DNA of 64,000 nt from Rhizobium sp. Root1334 (GCF_001426665.1 NZ_LMEY01000028.1:248001-312000); one strand, 5' to 3'; positions 9,377 through 21,297 are shown, numbered from the stretch's first letter. Numbers and translations are program-made. The notes: generated by a model from the letters alone, not told the origin.

Positions 9377-10411
9377 ATGGACGACCTTAAGTATGGAACG
9401 CGCAACAAGCGTGGCGACTGGGCGCCGAAGCAGCCGGTTCAGTATGCGCCGCTCTTCCAGTTCCCGACGCGGATTATGGCAATCCTGAAATGGCTGCCAC
9501 ATTATTTCTTCCCCTGGAACGTGGTCTTTGCGGCCTCGGCATTGGCCTATTGGGCTTGGGTCATTCCGCCGATGGAAACCATGCGGACGCTCGGCTTTGG
9601 CTGGATCGCCTGGCTTTATGCTGTCAACACTGTCTGCGTTTTCCTGTTCTACGGCGCGTTCGAGCTTCATCTTTACGTGCTGAAACGCCAGGAAACCCGC
9701 TTTAAATACAATGGCAAATTCCCCGCCGAACAGAAAAACCAGGCGTTCTGGTTCGAAAACCAGAACAAAGACAACATTCTGCGCACCTTTCTGTCCGGTG
9801 TTGTCATCTGGACGGCAATCGAGGCTGGTATGCTCTGGGCCTATGCCAACGGGTACGCGCCCTGGCTTGCCTTTGCGGAGAATCCCTGGACACTGGCGCT
9901 TGTCGCACTCGTCGTGCCGATCATCCACGAATTCCACTTTTTCTGCGTGCACCGGCTGATCCACACGCCGTTGCTCTACAAGTGGGTGCATTCGGTCCAC
10001 CATAACTCGGTCAATCCGTCACCGTGGTCGTCGCTGTCGATGCACCCGGTTGAGCATCTGCTCTACTTCGGAACGGCGTTTTACCATTTGATCCTGCCGT
10101 CCAACCCCATCCTCATGCTGTACCAGCTGCATTACGCGGGTTTCGGCGCCATTCCCGGCCATGTCGGCTTCGACAAGGTCGAAGTCGGTGAGGACAAGCT
10201 GGTCGATAGCCATGCCTATGCGCATTACCTGCATCACAAGTACTTCGAAGTGAACTACGGCGATGCTTTGATCCCGCTCGATAAGTGGTTTGGCACCTGG
10301 CACGACGGCTCGCCAGAAGGCGAGGCTCAGATGCAGGATCGCTACCGCAAACGGAAAGAAAAACTGGCAGCCCGCAAGGCCCGTGCAGCCGCCGGGGAGG
10401 CTGCAGAATGA
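9377..10411 (+). CDS. Fatty-acid hydroxylase / sterol desaturase superfamily oxygenase
   Basis: A 344-residue membrane di-iron oxygenase. It has hydrophobic segments near residues 43-63, 75-95, 140-160 and 168-190. Histidine boxes are H184EFH...H192, H205SVHH, H223PVEH and H283YLHH, the expected iron ligands of the superfamily. ATG 9377 follows AGGGAG. The stop overlaps the Rieske ferredoxin start (ATGA), and an FAD ferredoxin reductase lies two genes on. It therefore looks like the oxygenase of a three-component mono-oxygenase, by analogy with the MocDEF rhizopine demethylation system of Sinorhizobium. It belongs to a different superfamily from the oxygenase at 22475. Substrate inferred (O-methyl cyclitol?), not proven. 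Confidence 0.85.
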   Translation: MDDLKYGTRNKRGDWAPKQPVQYAPLFQFPTRIMAILKWLPHYFFPWNVVFAASALAYWAWVIPPMETMRTLGFGWIAWLYAVNTVCVFLFYGAFELHLYVLKRQETRFKYNGKFPAEQKNQAFWFENQNKDNILRTFLSGVVIWTAIEAGMLWAYANGYAPWLAFAENPWTLALVALVVPIIHEFHFFCVHRLIHTPLLYKWVHSVHHNSVNPSPWSSLSMHPVEHLLYFGTAFYHLILPSNPILMLYQLHYAGFGAIPGHVGFDKVEVGEDKLVDSHAYAHYLHHKYFEVNYGDALIPLDKWFGTWHDGSPEGEAQMQDRYRKRKEKLAARKARAAAGEAAE

Positions 10412-10719
10412 GCTGGGTTTCCGCATGCCAACTCGATGACATCGAACAGGAAGGCGCCATTCGCTTCGACCATGGTGGACGCACCTACGCGATCTATCGT
10501 GGACCGGATGATCGTGTCTATTGCACGGCCGGTCTGTGCACCCATGAGGCTGTCCACCTTGCCGATGGCCTGGTGATGGATTTCGAGGTGGAATGTCCCA
10601 AGCATTCCGGAGCCTTCGATTATCGCACGGGCGAGGCCATCCGGCTGCCTGCCTGCGAAAATCTGAAAACCTATCCGGCCGAGGTGGTCGATGGAGAGGT
10701 TCGCGTGGCCGTGAACTAG
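10408..10719 (+). CDS. Rieske [2Fe-2S] ferredoxin (MocE-like)
   Basis: A 103-residue soluble Rieske protein. The cluster ligands are visible as C44-T-H46 and C63-P-K-H66. Its start overlaps the oxygenase stop (ATGA), so the two are translationally coupled. It is close in sequence to the second Rieske protein at 23597 (shared GLCTHE-VHLADGLVMD core) and should pass electrons from the FAD reductase to the oxygenase. The length matches small MocE-type ferredoxins. Confidence 0.9.
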   Translation: MSWVSACQLDDIEQEGAIRFDHGGRTYAIYRGPDDRVYCTAGLCTHEAVHLADGLVMDFEVECPKHSGAFDYRTGEAIRLPACENLKTYPAEVVDGEVRVAVN

Positions 10720-10790
10720 GGCCGCCGAAACAACGGCCCGTCGGGCCTCCGGAATGCACTGGGCGGTCCGGCGCCTATTGGGAGGATAAT

Positions 10791-11735
10791 ATGAAATTTG
10801 CTTACGCGGCGGCTCTTGCTGTCTCCTTGATGGCGGGTACCGCCTCGGCCGAAATGATCGGCGTTTCCATGCAGAGCTTCGACAACAACTTCCAGACACT
10901 GTTGCGTGAAGGCTTGCAGGCCCGGGCCTTGGAGGTGAAGGGCACGGACGTACAAGTCGAGGATGCGCAGACCGACATCTCCAGGCAGCTTAGCCAAATC
11001 AACAACTTCATCGCTGCAGGCGTCGACGCTATCATTCTCACCTTGGCTGATGCTTCGGCAGCGCCGGGCATCACCCAGGCGGCGCAAAAGGCCAACATTC
11101 CGCTGGTTTACCTCAATCTTGAGCCTGGCAATGTCGGGCAGCTTCCCGACAAGCAAGCCTATGTCGGATCACGGGAAACGGATGCGGGAACGCAGGCCGC
11201 CCAGGCCGCATGCGACCTTTTGAAGAAGACGGGCAAAGACAGCAACGCGCAGGTCTACATCCTGATGGGCGATCTCGCCCATCAGGCGTCGCGTGACCGC
11301 ACGTCGTCTTTCAAGGACACGCTGGCTGCCGGCGACTGTAAGGGCGTGACGATAGCCGACGAACAGTCGGCCGCATGGACCCGGACCAATGCGATGGACA
11401 TGACCACCAACTGGATCACGGCCGGCCAGCCGATCGATGTGGTCTACGCCAACAATGACGAAATGGCCTTGGGCGCAATTCAGGCGCTGAAGTCTGCAGG
11501 GGTTTCGATGGATGATGTGATCGTCATTGGCATCGATGCGACACAGGACGCTCTGGCTGCCATGGCGGCCGGTGACCTGGATGCCACGGTCTTCCAGAAC
11601 GCCAAGGCTCAATCCGCAAGCGCCATCGATGCGGCGGTCGCGCTCGCGGGCGGAAAACCTGTCGAAAAACAGGTCATGGTTCCCTTCGAACTGGTCACGC
11701 CCGAGAACATGAAAGACTACGCCAAGCGCAATTGA
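10791..11735 (+). CDS. Inositol/rhizopine-type ABC substrate-binding protein
   Basis: A 314-residue type I periplasmic binding protein (RbsB/IbpA/MocB-like). It has a Sec signal peptide (MKFAYAAALAVSLMAGTASA) and the sugar-binding pattern VSMQSFDNNFQTLL. ATG 10791 is preceded by GGGAGGA. It is a clear paralogue of the binding protein at 19144-20073; both end in PFELVTP-N-KDY-K-N. It sits between Rieske and reductase genes with no permease or ATPase of its own. It probably feeds the permease/ATPase pair at 16392-18995. A strong hairpin follows the stop. Confidence 0.9.
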   Translation: MKFAYAAALAVSLMAGTASAEMIGVSMQSFDNNFQTLLREGLQARALEVKGTDVQVEDAQTDISRQLSQINNFIAAGVDAIILTLADASAAPGITQAAQKANIPLVYLNLEPGNVGQLPDKQAYVGSRETDAGTQAAQAACDLLKKTGKDSNAQVYILMGDLAHQASRDRTSSFKDTLAAGDCKGVTIADEQSAAWTRTNAMDMTTNWITAGQPIDVVYANNDEMALGAIQALKSAGVSMDDVIVIGIDATQDALAAMAAGDLDATVFQNAKAQSASAIDAAVALAGGKPVEKQVMVPFELVTPENMKDYAKRN

Positions 11736-11742
11736 TCGCGAT

Positions 11743-11770
11743 GACTGGCACATAAACCTATGTGCCAGTC
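11743..11770 (+). terminator. Intercistronic hairpin after the first inositol-type SBP gene
   Basis: A perfect 12-bp stem (GACTGGCACATA, loop AACC) begins 7 nt after the SBP stop and ends just before the ribosome site of the reductase gene. There is no U-tract. It is likely an mRNA 3'-end protection or attenuation hairpin. Confidence 0.7.
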
Positions 11771-11787
11771 CATTCTGGAGGACCACC

Positions 11788-12992
11788 GTGGACGCTATCG
11801 TTATTGTCGGGGCAGGGGAATCGGGCACCAGAGCGGCTTTTGCGCTTCGGGAAGCTGGCTATGCCGGTACGGTCACGCTGGTTGGCGTTGAACCCCATCT
11901 GCCTTACGAGCGCCCACCGCTGTCAAAGCCTGAAAACGGCGCTGTAACGATGAAGGCGCTGTGTTCCAGCCAAGCTCTGCTCGACGCGGGCGTTACCTAC
12001 CTTCATGGCGTCGGAGCAACCGCCCTGGATGCCGGCCGGCGGGCCGTCACTCTGAGTGATGGGCGAGCACTGGCCTACGATAAACTGCTTCTTGCGACAG
12101 GCGCGCGTCCACGAAAACTCGCGTGCAAGGGCGCTGAGCGCGCGCTTGACTTTCGAACGTATGATGATGCGAAGGCCGTGCTCTCCGGCGTGGATACCAG
12201 CCGCAGCGTCGCGATCATTGGTGGCGGTCTGATCGGCATGGAGCTGGCGGCCGTGCTGCGTGGCAAAGGGCTTGCTGTCAGCGTTATCGAGGCTGCTCCA
12301 AAGCCACTCGGCCGGGCAGTGCCCTCGCACTTTGCTGCACGATTGCATAGCCGGCACAGTGAGGAAGGCGTCCACTTCCATCTCGGCCAAGGCGTTTCCG
12401 AAATCCGCCACAACACGGTTCTCCTGGCCGACGGTACTTCGGTACCTGCGGACGTCGTTGTCGCGGCCATTGGTGTTCAGCCTGAGATTGCCCTGGCTGA
12501 AGCCGCGGGCCTTGCGACTGGCAACGGCATACTGACGGACGCTTTTCTCCGGACGAGTGATCCAGATATATTCGCGGCCGGTGATTGCGTGGCTGTCGAG
12601 CAATATGGTGGTGGCCATGTCCGCTTTGAGAGCTGGCGCAATGCCCGGGCGCAAGCCGAGACGGCTGCTCGCAACATGGCAGGAGCCGTTGAGCCTTTTG
12701 CAGCGATCCCCTGGTTCTGGTCCGATCAATATGATCTCGTCCTGCAGGTTGCCGGGCTGCCGCAGCCAGACCATCAGTGCGTGATGCGCGCGCTGCCAAC
12801 CGGCGAGCTTGCGTTTTATCTCGATGACGGACGCCTGGTGGCCGCCGCTAGTCTGGGCGTTGGGAACAGTCTTGCCAAGGACATGAAGCTCTCGGAGATG
12901 CTGATTGCGGCGAGTGTGCGCCCCGATCCCGCCGTTCTGGCCGACCCGGGCGTCAATTTGAAGGCGCTGCTTAAAAATGCGAAGGCGGCGTG

Positions 12993-12993
<1 letters not shown>
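11788..12993 (+). CDS. FAD-dependent ferredoxin reductase (MocF-like)
   Basis: A 401-residue pyridine-nucleotide-disulfide-type reductase. The FAD-binding motif is IVIVGAGESG at residues 4-13, the NAD(P)H motif is AIIGGGLIGMELA near 146 and the second FAD motif is DIFAAGDCVAV near 262. The C-terminal reductase domain contains the conserved PWFWSDQYDL. It starts with GTG at 11788 after GGAGGA. It should reduce the Rieske ferredoxin at 10408. It is a paralogue of the protein at 23923. Its stop overlaps the next start. Confidence 0.9.
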
Positions 12994-15010
<2,017 letters not shown>

Positions 15011-15072
15011 TTCACCGTTCCTTTCCCTCACAAAGCGACTGGCCACTATCACCCTCCAAACGTGGTGGCCGA

Positions 15073-15100
15073 GGGAGAGCTGGCTGCGGCCGCCTCTCCC
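15073..15100. terminator. Composite hairpin between convergent operons
   Basis: The arms GGGAGAG (15073-15079) and CTCTCCC (15094-15100) enclose an inner GGC/GCC stem. It sits between converging genes and could act as a bidirectional terminator. No U-tract is seen on either side. Confidence 0.35.
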
Positions 15101-15218
15101 AACTATCCACCCGGCACTGGAAAGCCATCACACAGACCGTCCGCAGTTTCAGGCCTCAGCAAAGGCAAGCCGGCGATCTGGTGTCAGCACGCTACCGAAG
15201 AATGACGCGCATCTCTTC

Positions 15219-16358
15219 CTACAGCGAAGCGCCGATTTCTACCTTGTCGACCTCGATCCAGGCCTTCTCATCAAACGATCGTGCCATGGCATGGACGGTC
15301 TTCTCGATACGCAAGCCCTGTTTGAAATCGATCGCTGAAAAAGGCTCACCCGCGATCGCGCGGATCAGTTCGTGGCACTCGATGATCTTCAGGTCATTGA
15401 AACCGAGACCATGGCCGGGTGCCGGGATGAATTGGCCATAGGGTGCATGGGAAGGCGCAGTCAGGACCCGGCGAAAGCCCTGTTCGGTGGTGTTGCCGCC
15501 GGTCTGGTAGAGTTCGAACTCGTTCATGCGCTCCTGATCGTAGAGTATAGAACCCTTGGAGCCGTAAATCTGCAGAGCGATACGGCCTTTGCGGCCCCAC
15601 GCGGCGCGGTTTGCCATCAGTACGGCCGAGATGCCGTGCTCGAGCCGCATCAGGATACTGGCGCCATCGTGGTTTTCCACCGCCCTGCGGCCACCATCCT
15701 TCAAGGGACGGTCGGCATAGGGCTTCGCCATGTCGGTAACGACCGAACGGACATGGCCGAAAAGATACCAGAGCAGCGAGAGAGGATGCACCGCGAAATC
15801 GTCCAGCGCACCATAGCCTGCCGACCGTTCGCTTTTCCAGTAGAAGGGCGCTTCGGGATCAGCCATGAAATCCTCGTCCATCTCGACACGGACGTGGTTG
15901 ACGGCACCGATCGCGCCATCCTCGATCAGTGTCTTCATATGCCGAAGGATGGGATTCTGGATATAGTTGTAGCCCATGATTGCAATTTTGCCGGAAGCCT
16001 CGACGGCTTTCAGCATGCGTTGCGCATCCGGAAATGTCGGCGACATCGGCTTTTCGCACCAGACATGTTTGCCGGCTCCGAGGGCCGCAATGGCCATCTC
16101 GGCATGGAACTGGTTCGGGGTGGTGACGGAGACGACATCGACATCCGGATCGTCGATAAGCCGGCGCCAGTTAGCCGTTGCCTTTTCAAAGCCGAACTCA
16201 TCGGCGCGCGCGGTGGCAAGTTCGGCATTGGCTTCTGCCAGATGCACCAGCCGTGGACGAGGCACATCGCCGAAGACCGCTTTTACCGCATTCCAGGCCA
16301 GTGCATGGCACTTGCCCATATATCCCGTACCGATCAAGCCGACGCCCAATGGTTTCAT
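15219..16358 (-). CDS. Gfo/Idh/MocA-family oxidoreductase (MocA-like)
   Basis: A 379-residue NAD(P)-dependent dehydrogenase. The Rossmann motif is GLIGTGYMGKCHA at residues 7-19 and the conserved EKP motif (WCEKPMS) is near residue 100. The C-terminal substrate domain follows. Family members oxidise inositols and related sugars; MocA acts in rhizopine breakdown. It is the last gene of a minus-strand operon with an inositol-type ABC transporter 33 bp upstream. A cyclitol or inosamine substrate is therefore likely. The length is typical. Confidence 0.85.
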   Translation of the reverse strand: MKPLGVGLIGTGYMGKCHALAWNAVKAVFGDVPRPRLVHLAEANAELATARADEFGFEKATANWRRLIDDPDVDVVSVTTPNQFHAEMAIAALGAGKHVWCEKPMSPTFPDAQRMLKAVEASGKIAIMGYNYIQNPILRHMKTLIEDGAIGAVNHVRVEMDEDFMADPEAPFYWKSERSAGYGALDDFAVHPLSLLWYLFGHVRSVVTDMAKPYADRPLKDGGRRAVENHDGASILMRLEHGISAVLMANRAAWGRKGRIALQIYGSKGSILYDQERMNEFELYQTGGNTTEQGFRRVLTAPSHAPYGQFIPAPGHGLGFNDLKIIECHELIRAIAGEPFSAIDFKQGLRIEKTVHAMARSFDEKAWIEVDKVEIGASL

Positions 16359-16391
16359 GACACTTATCCTCGCCAGCTATCCTGCAGTCCG

Positions 16392-17417
16392 TCAGACTGT
16401 CTTGCGCTTCTTCTGTCTGTAAACATCGACCACGACGGCTGCGACGATGATCATGCCTTTGACGATTTCCTGGTAGTAGGCGTCCACCCGCAGGAACGTG
16501 AAGCCGGAGGTCATCACACCGAGGATGACCGTGCCGATGACCGTGCCGGTGATCCGTCCGACGCCACCGGCAAGCGATGTGCCGCCGATGACTGTGGCGG
16601 CGATCGCATCCAGTTCGTACATGACACCCATGCCGGCCTGTGCCGTTTGCGCACGGGCAGCGGTGACGACACCGGCGAGACCAGCCAGCATGCCGGCGAT
16701 GGCATAGACCTTGATCAGATGTGCCTCGACATTGATGCCGGAGACGCGGGCGGCCTGAACATTGGCGCCGATCGCATAGGTGAACTTGCCATAGCGGGTG
16801 TAGCGAAGGGCGATATGGAAGATGAGGGCGACGACAAGGAAGACGATGACCGGCCAGATGCCCGTGCCGATGAAGTTGAACTGGTCGGTCAGGCCGGAAA
16901 CCGGCTGCCCCTTGGTGTACCATTTCGACAGGCCACGTGCGGAGACCATCATGCCCAAGGTCGCAATGAACGGCGGAATCTTCGTCTTGGCGATCAGCCA
17001 GCCGTTGATCAGACCCGCAAGCAGGCCGATACAGAGCCCAAGGCCGATCGGGACGATGGCCGGAAGGTCGGTCAATGCAGGATAGAGTGCACGAGGCCAT
17101 GTCGATGCCTGCGCCACGCTAGCGGCAATCATCGCCGTGACGCCGACCACCGAGCCGGAGGAAAGGTCAATGCCGCCGGTGATGATCACCTGCGTGACGC
17201 CGACTGCAATGATACCGATAACGGCCACCTGCAGGATCATGATCGTCAGGCGCTGCGAGTTCATCAGGAAGCTTTGGCCGATGAAGATCCAGCCGAGGAT
17301 CTCGTAGACCAACGCAATGCCGACCAGAACCAGGAAAATGTTGAATTCCGGCGGGATGCGCCGCTTGCTCGCGCTTGGCACCGCCGTGGCGGCCGAGGCT
17401 TCTATCTTGGTGCTCAT
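16392..17417 (-). CDS. Inositol/ribose-type ABC transporter permease
   Basis: A 341-residue membrane permease of the RbsC/IatP family. After a hydrophilic N-terminus of about 27 residues it has eight to ten hydrophobic segments. The conserved [12 protein letters not shown] motif lies near residue 86, and the cytoplasmic loop with [14 protein letters not shown] near 216. The gene lies 39 bp after the ATPase gene. It should form the channel for the binding proteins at 19144 and, by inference, 10791. Confidence 0.92.
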   Translation of the reverse strand: MSTKIEASAATAVPSASKRRIPPEFNIFLVLVGIALVYEILGWIFIGQSFLMNSQRLTIMILQVAVIGIIAVGVTQVIITGGIDLSSGSVVGVTAMIAASVAQASTWPRALYPALTDLPAIVPIGLGLCIGLLAGLINGWLIAKTKIPPFIATLGMMVSARGLSKWYTKGQPVSGLTDQFNFIGTGIWPVIVFLVVALIFHIALRYTRYGKFTYAIGANVQAARVSGINVEAHLIKVYAIAGMLAGLAGVVTAARAQTAQAGMGVMYELDAIAATVIGGTSLAGGVGRITGTVIGTVILGVMTSGFTFLRVDAYYQEIVKGMIIVAAVVVDVYRQKKRKTV

Positions 17418-17456
17418 GTCCTGTCCTCCCGGATGGTATTTTTTAAAAGCGCGCCA

Positions 17457-18995
17457 TCACTGCGCTGCAAGTTCCATGACCTTGACCTGGGTCGCTTCCG
17501 CCCGGTCGAGGAAACCCGTGACCCGGCCTTCGTGCATCACCATGACGCGGTCGCTCATGCCCAGAACCTCCGGCATTTCCGACGAGATCATGATGACGGC
17601 GACGCCGTCGCGGGCGAGTTCTGTCACCAGACGGTGGATTTCCGCCTTGGCGCCGACATCGATGCCGCGTGTCGGCTCGTCGAGGATCAGGATGCGCGGG
17701 TTGGTCAACAGCCAGCGGCCGATCAGCGCCTTCTGCTGGTTGCCGCCTGAGAGGTTTTCGATACGCTCCTGCAGGTTTGGTGTTTTCACCCGCAGCTTGC
17801 GGGCCATCTCCTCGCATTTTGCCGACACGGCCTTCTGATCGACGAAGCCCATCTTGACGAACTTGTCTTGCAGCACCGCGATCTGCATGTTTTCCAGGAT
17901 ATCCAAGATAAGCAGGCAGCCGGTATCCTTGCGGTCTTCGGTCAGGAAAGCCATCCGGTTGCGGATCGCCTCTGTCGGCGAACCGATCGTGACAGGCTTG
18001 CCGTTGATTGCGATCGATCCCGAGCTTGCTGGCGTGACGCCGAACAAAGTTTCGGCCACATTCGAGCGGCCGGAACCGACAAGGCCGGCAACGCCAAGGA
18101 TTTCGCCGGCGCGCACATCGAACGAAACATCGTGGAAGACGTCTTTCAGACAGAGGTCTTTCACCGACAGAACGACGTCGCCGATCGGTACTTCTTCCTT
18201 CGGGAACATCTGGGTGATCTCGCGGCCGACCATCATCTTGATGATATCGTCGCGGGTCACGTCGGTAGAGGCATGTGTGCCGATATATTTGCCGTCGCGG
18301 AACACCGAGAACTCGTCGGCGATCTCGAACAGCTCGTTCATCTTGTGGGTGATGTAGACGATGCCGATGCCCTGGCTGCGCAGATCACGGATGATGGTGA
18401 AGAGGTGGGCGACTTCGCGCTCGGTCAGCGCCGAGGTCGGCTCATCCATGATCAACACGTCGGATTCGTAGGATACCGCCTTGGCGATCTCGACCATCTG
18501 GCGATTGGCGATGGAAAGATCGCGTACTTCCGCCTGCGGATCGAGGGCAATGTTCAGACGCTTGAAGAGGTCTGCGGTCTTGCGGTTCATTTCGCCATGA
18601 TCGACGAACCCGAGCCGGGTGAGCGGCTCGCGCCGGATCCAGATATTCTCTGCTACGGTCATGAATGGCATCAGGTTCAGTTCCTGATGGATCATGGCGA
18701 TGCCGTTTTCGAGCGCATCCAGCGGCGATTTCAGCCGGATATCGACGCCCTTGAATTTAACTTCGCCCTTGTCGGGCGTATAGATGCCGGCAAGGATTTT
18801 CATCAGCGTCGATTTGCCGGCGCCGTTTTCACCCATCAGCGCATGCACGGTGCCGCGCTTCAGACGGAACGATACGTCATCCAGGGCCACAACGCCGGGA
18901 AATTCCTTGCGCACCCCTTCGACTGCAAGCAGATATTCGGCTTTTGGTACGGCGCCACTGGCGCGTACGGCTGCCATTGTTGTCGGACTGACCAT
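17457..18995 (-). CDS. Inositol/ribose-type ABC transporter ATP-binding protein
   Basis: A 512-residue tandem ABC ATPase of the RbsA/MglA type. The first domain has Walker [10 protein letters not shown] (about 55) and Walker [12 protein letters not shown]. The second has the degenerate Walker [10 protein letters not shown], the signature LSGGNQQK and Walker [13 protein letters not shown]. Start ATG 18995 is preceded by a GGGAGG-rich stretch. It is separated from the upstream SBP gene by 148 bp that contain a strong hairpin. Confidence 0.93.
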   Translation of the reverse strand: MVSPTTMAAVRASGAVPKAEYLLAVEGVRKEFPGVVALDDVSFRLKRGTVHALMGENGAGKSTLMKILAGIYTPDKGEVKFKGVDIRLKSPLDALENGIAMIHQELNLMPFMTVAENIWIRREPLTRLGFVDHGEMNRKTADLFKRLNIALDPQAEVRDLSIANRQMVEIAKAVSYESDVLIMDEPTSALTEREVAHLFTIIRDLRSQGIGIVYITHKMNELFEIADEFSVFRDGKYIGTHASTDVTRDDIIKMMVGREITQMFPKEEVPIGDVVLSVKDLCLKDVFHDVSFDVRAGEILGVAGLVGSGRSNVAETLFGVTPASSGSIAINGKPVTIGSPTEAIRNRMAFLTEDRKDTGCLLILDILENMQIAVLQDKFVKMGFVDQKAVSAKCEEMARKLRVKTPNLQERIENLSGGNQQKALIGRWLLTNPRILILDEPTRGIDVGAKAEIHRLVTELARDGVAVIMISSEMPEVLGMSDRVMVMHEGRVTGFLDRAEATQVKVMELAAQ

Positions 18996-19108
18996 TTTAA
19001 TGATGCCTCCCTGTCGCCTGTTTGGCTGGGACCTGCGCCCTCAGGCAGCAAGGTCACCTCACGGTCCGCTGGAGGCGCATCGCACCAACGTCAACGAAAC
19101 CGGGCAAT

Positions 19109-19134
19109 CCGGGGCGCGGATGAGCGCGCCCCGG
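19109..19134 (-). terminator. Intercistronic hairpin after the second inositol-type SBP gene
   Basis: A perfect 10-bp GC-rich stem (CCGGGGCGCG, 6-nt loop) lies 9 nt beyond the SBP stop codon on the minus strand. There is no U-tract. It probably protects the SBP message and lowers read-through to the ATPase and permease genes. Confidence 0.65.
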
Positions 19135-19143
19135 TGTTCAGGT

Positions 19144-20073
19144 TCAGTTCTTTGCCTGATAGTCCTTGAGGTTGGCCGGCGTTACCAATTCGAAAGGAAT
19201 GTAGACCTTCTTTTCGACCGTTTCGCCCCGCGCAAACTTCAGAGCCGCATCGAGCGCGCCCTTGCCCTGGCCAGCAGCGTTCTGGAACACGGTGACATCC
19301 AGATCACCGGCTGCCATGGCGGCAAGCGCATCCTGCGTCGCATCAACGCCGCCGATCACGACCTTGTCCATCGGCCGGCCGGCAGCCTTCAGTGCCTGAA
19401 TCGCGCCAATGGCCATTTCGTCGTTGTTGGCGATGACGGCGTCAAATTCCAAACCGGCAGAAAGCCAGTTGGTCATCAAGTCTGCACCCTGCGTACGCGA
19501 CCAGTTGGCGGTCTGCTCTTCAACGATGGTGATGCCCTTGCAGGCGTCGGTGGCGAGAACGTCATGGACGTCCTTGGTGCGCATGCGGGCCGCCTGGTTT
19601 GAAAGCTCGCCCATCATGACGACGGCCTTGCCCTTGCCGCCGAGCAGCTTGCAGACTTCCTGGGTTTCGAGCGTGCCGGATTCAGCTTCATTGGATGCAA
19701 CGAAAGCCTGCTTTTCCGGGAGCGTGTCGATGTTGATCGGCTCGCGGTTGACGTAAACCAGCGGAATGCCGGCATCGGCTGCGATCTTTGACATGGCGGC
19801 AGTCGCGTCGGTGTCGACCGGGTTGACAACGATGGCATCGACGCCGGCTGCGATGAAGTTCTGGATCTGGCTCTGCTGCTTGGCAACGTCGTTCTGCGCG
19901 TCTTCAACCTGCAGCGTGACGCCGTCGAGCGTCTTGGCATAATCCTGCATGCCGTTGCGCAGAACGGTCAGGAAGTTGTCGTCGAACAGCGCCATCGAAA
20001 CACCAACAGTTTCGGCATGTGCCGCAGTCGACATCATCGCAGCCAAGGCTGCGCCCATAATCATTTTCTTCAT
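19144..20073 (-). CDS. Inositol/rhizopine-type ABC substrate-binding protein (MocB/IbpA-like)
   Basis: A 309-residue periplasmic binding protein with a signal peptide (MKKMIMGAALAAMMSTAAHA). The sugar-binding core reads VSMALFDDNFLTVLRNG, and the hinge and ligand motifs NPVDTDAT and ANNDEMAIGAIQAL are present. ATG 20073 has GGAGGAA just upstream. It is the first gene of the transporter operon, which continues through a hairpin to ATPase, permease and the MocA-like dehydrogenase. A promoter and a perfect palindrome lie immediately upstream. The family binds inositols and inositol derivatives. Confidence 0.92.
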   Translation of the reverse strand: MKKMIMGAALAAMMSTAAHAETVGVSMALFDDNFLTVLRNGMQDYAKTLDGVTLQVEDAQNDVAKQQSQIQNFIAAGVDAIVVNPVDTDATAAMSKIAADAGIPLVYVNREPINIDTLPEKQAFVASNEAESGTLETQEVCKLLGGKGKAVVMMGELSNQAARMRTKDVHDVLATDACKGITIVEEQTANWSRTQGADLMTNWLSAGLEFDAVIANNDEMAIGAIQALKAAGRPMDKVVIGGVDATQDALAAMAAGDLDVTVFQNAAGQGKGALDAALKFARGETVEKKVYIPFELVTPANLKDYQAKN

Positions 20074-20198
20074 GTTGTAGTTCCTCCACAAAACGGTGAC
20101 CGGCGACCACCCTCCACAAGCCGGAGGCACCCCATTCGCGGTGGCACCCAATTCCCGTAGGCCGCCTCTCCCGGGCAGCTCTGCGTCAAAACAGAATA

Positions 20199-20217
20199 AA
20201 CAAACCGACAGTTTGTT
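20199..20217. promoter_or_regulatory. Operator candidate of the inositol-transporter operon
   Basis: A perfect inverted repeat, AACAAAC-CGACA-GTTTGTT. On the minus strand it begins about 12 bp downstream of the -10 element of the promoter at 20229-20257, so it covers the likely transcription start region. This is a classic repressor position, and one of the two LacI proteins is the likely binder. Confidence 0.55.
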
Positions 20218-20228
20218 AATACGGAACA

Positions 20229-20257
20229 ACTATTCCATTTTATAATTCCATCGTCAA
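20229..20257 (-). promoter_or_regulatory. Sigma-70-like promoter of the inositol-transporter operon
   Basis: On the minus strand TTGACG (20257-20252), a 17-bp spacer and AATAGT (20234-20229) fit a housekeeping promoter. It lies about 155 bp upstream of the SBP start at 20073. The spacer is AT-rich. The prediction is by eye. Confidence 0.5.
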
Positions 20258-20303
20258 GGGCGTTCCAACTGACATTCGTGCAAAAATGCCGGATGGAACG
20301 CCC
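20258..20303 (-). terminator. Long inverted repeat after the IolI-like gene
   Basis: Arms of 10 bp, GGGCGTTCCA (20258-20267) and TGGAACGCCC (20294-20303), enclose 26 nt just beyond the stop of the IolI-like gene and directly before the -35 element. It could insulate the two transcription units or be a second regulator site. Confidence 0.4.
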
Positions 20304-20309
20304 GTTCCG

Positions 20310-21122
20310 TCAGGCCGTGGCTTCAAGAAATGCCATGCTTTCGCGGATCGCCGCTCTGATATCGGCTGATTGATGCACATCGGGCGAAAAGGGCTCGAAA
20401 GAAAATGGCCCGGCATAGCCGCTTTCTCGCAGCGTCCGGATTTGGCCGGCATTGTCCAGGCGGTCATTGGCATCCACAAGAATGCGGTGCGGGTCGCGCA
20501 TGCCGTTGACGGAAATGCCGGGATCGGCAACGCCGGAAATGTGAACCAGACCGGTCATTTCCGGATGGAATTTTTCTTCCCCTGCCAAGTGATGGTGGAA
20601 CGTGTCATGCACGATTTTGAACCGACTCCCACCTGAGACGGCCTGAATAGCCTCTACGGCTTCGGTTTTGGAACGCAACGAGCAGATTTCAAAGCCAAGC
20701 GGCTCGACGAGACCGATGATACCGGCGTCTTCCAGCATTGGCGTCAGCGCGGTTAACGCCTGTCTCAGGTTGGCTTGGCGCTCGCCGTCGCCCTGACCAC
20801 TGCCGTCGTTGAGCGGCACGAGAACCAGCGCCTCCGCTCCGCAATCGCGGGCATAAGTGATGAGTTCCTGTGCTTCGCGGGCGCGGTCGCCGTTCCATTG
20901 GTTGAACCGCTGCAGCGCGTTGATCGAAACGATGGTCAAGCTATGTTTTTCGGCGAGCGCCTTTATTTCGGCAGCCGGTGTACCGTCGATAATCGCGTTG
21001 CCGTCGAGATCATTGCGGATTTCAACCGCCGACATGCCGAGCGATTTTGCCAGAGCAAAAAATGCATCCGGCGACAAGGCCGGGGCAGTCATATGATTGA
21101 GCGCGAATGAAAGGGTCGTCAT
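20310..21122 (-). CDS. IolI-like sugar/inosose isomerase (TIM barrel)
   Basis: A 270-residue xylose-isomerase-like TIM barrel that resembles Bacillus IolI (2-keto-myo-inositol isomerase) in several blocks. These are AVEIRNDL (about 35), VSINALQRFNQW (about 66), LVPLNDGSG, KIVHDTFHHHL (His/Asp metal site) and FSFEPFSP at the C-terminal Glu. ATG 21122 follows GGAGGAA. It sits between the transporter operon and the LacI gene on the same strand. A role in interconverting inosose isomers during cyclitol breakdown fits; the exact reaction is inferred. Confidence 0.78.
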   Translation of the reverse strand: MTTLSFALNHMTAPALSPDAFFALAKSLGMSAVEIRNDLDGNAIIDGTPAAEIKALAEKHSLTIVSINALQRFNQWNGDRAREAQELITYARDCGAEALVLVPLNDGSGQGDGERQANLRQALTALTPMLEDAGIIGLVEPLGFEICSLRSKTEAVEAIQAVSGGSRFKIVHDTFHHHLAGEEKFHPEMTGLVHISGVADPGISVNGMRDPHRILVDANDRLDNAGQIRTLRESGYAGPFSFEPFSPDVHQSADIRAAIRESMAFLEATA

Positions 21123-21264
21123 AGGTGCTGTTCCTCCTGCACATGAATTCGCGGGAAGGGGAAAGCCCACTCCCTGAGCGCGTGAGGATCATCAGCTTAT
21201 TGAGACACAGTCAAAGCCGAAGCCGTTATCTGTCTCTCATTGGTGAAAGAATACAAAAACCGCG

Positions 21265-21280
21265 TGAGAGAATACTCTCA
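21265..21280. promoter_or_regulatory. Small palindrome between lacI and the IolI-like gene
   Basis: TGAGAG-AATA-CTCTCA is a perfect inverted repeat 18 bp past the end of the LacI gene (minus strand) and about 140 bp before the IolI-like start. It could be a weak terminator hairpin or an operator. No U-tract follows. Confidence 0.3.
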
Positions 21281-21297
21281 TTTCGAAGGCGGCCTGC

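Noticed and set aside
15372-17750. A 792-codon open frame on the plus strand
   Set aside because: It runs opposite the MocA-like and permease genes. Its translation is low-complexity Asp/His/Arg-rich with no family pattern, as expected for antisense reading of high-GC genes.
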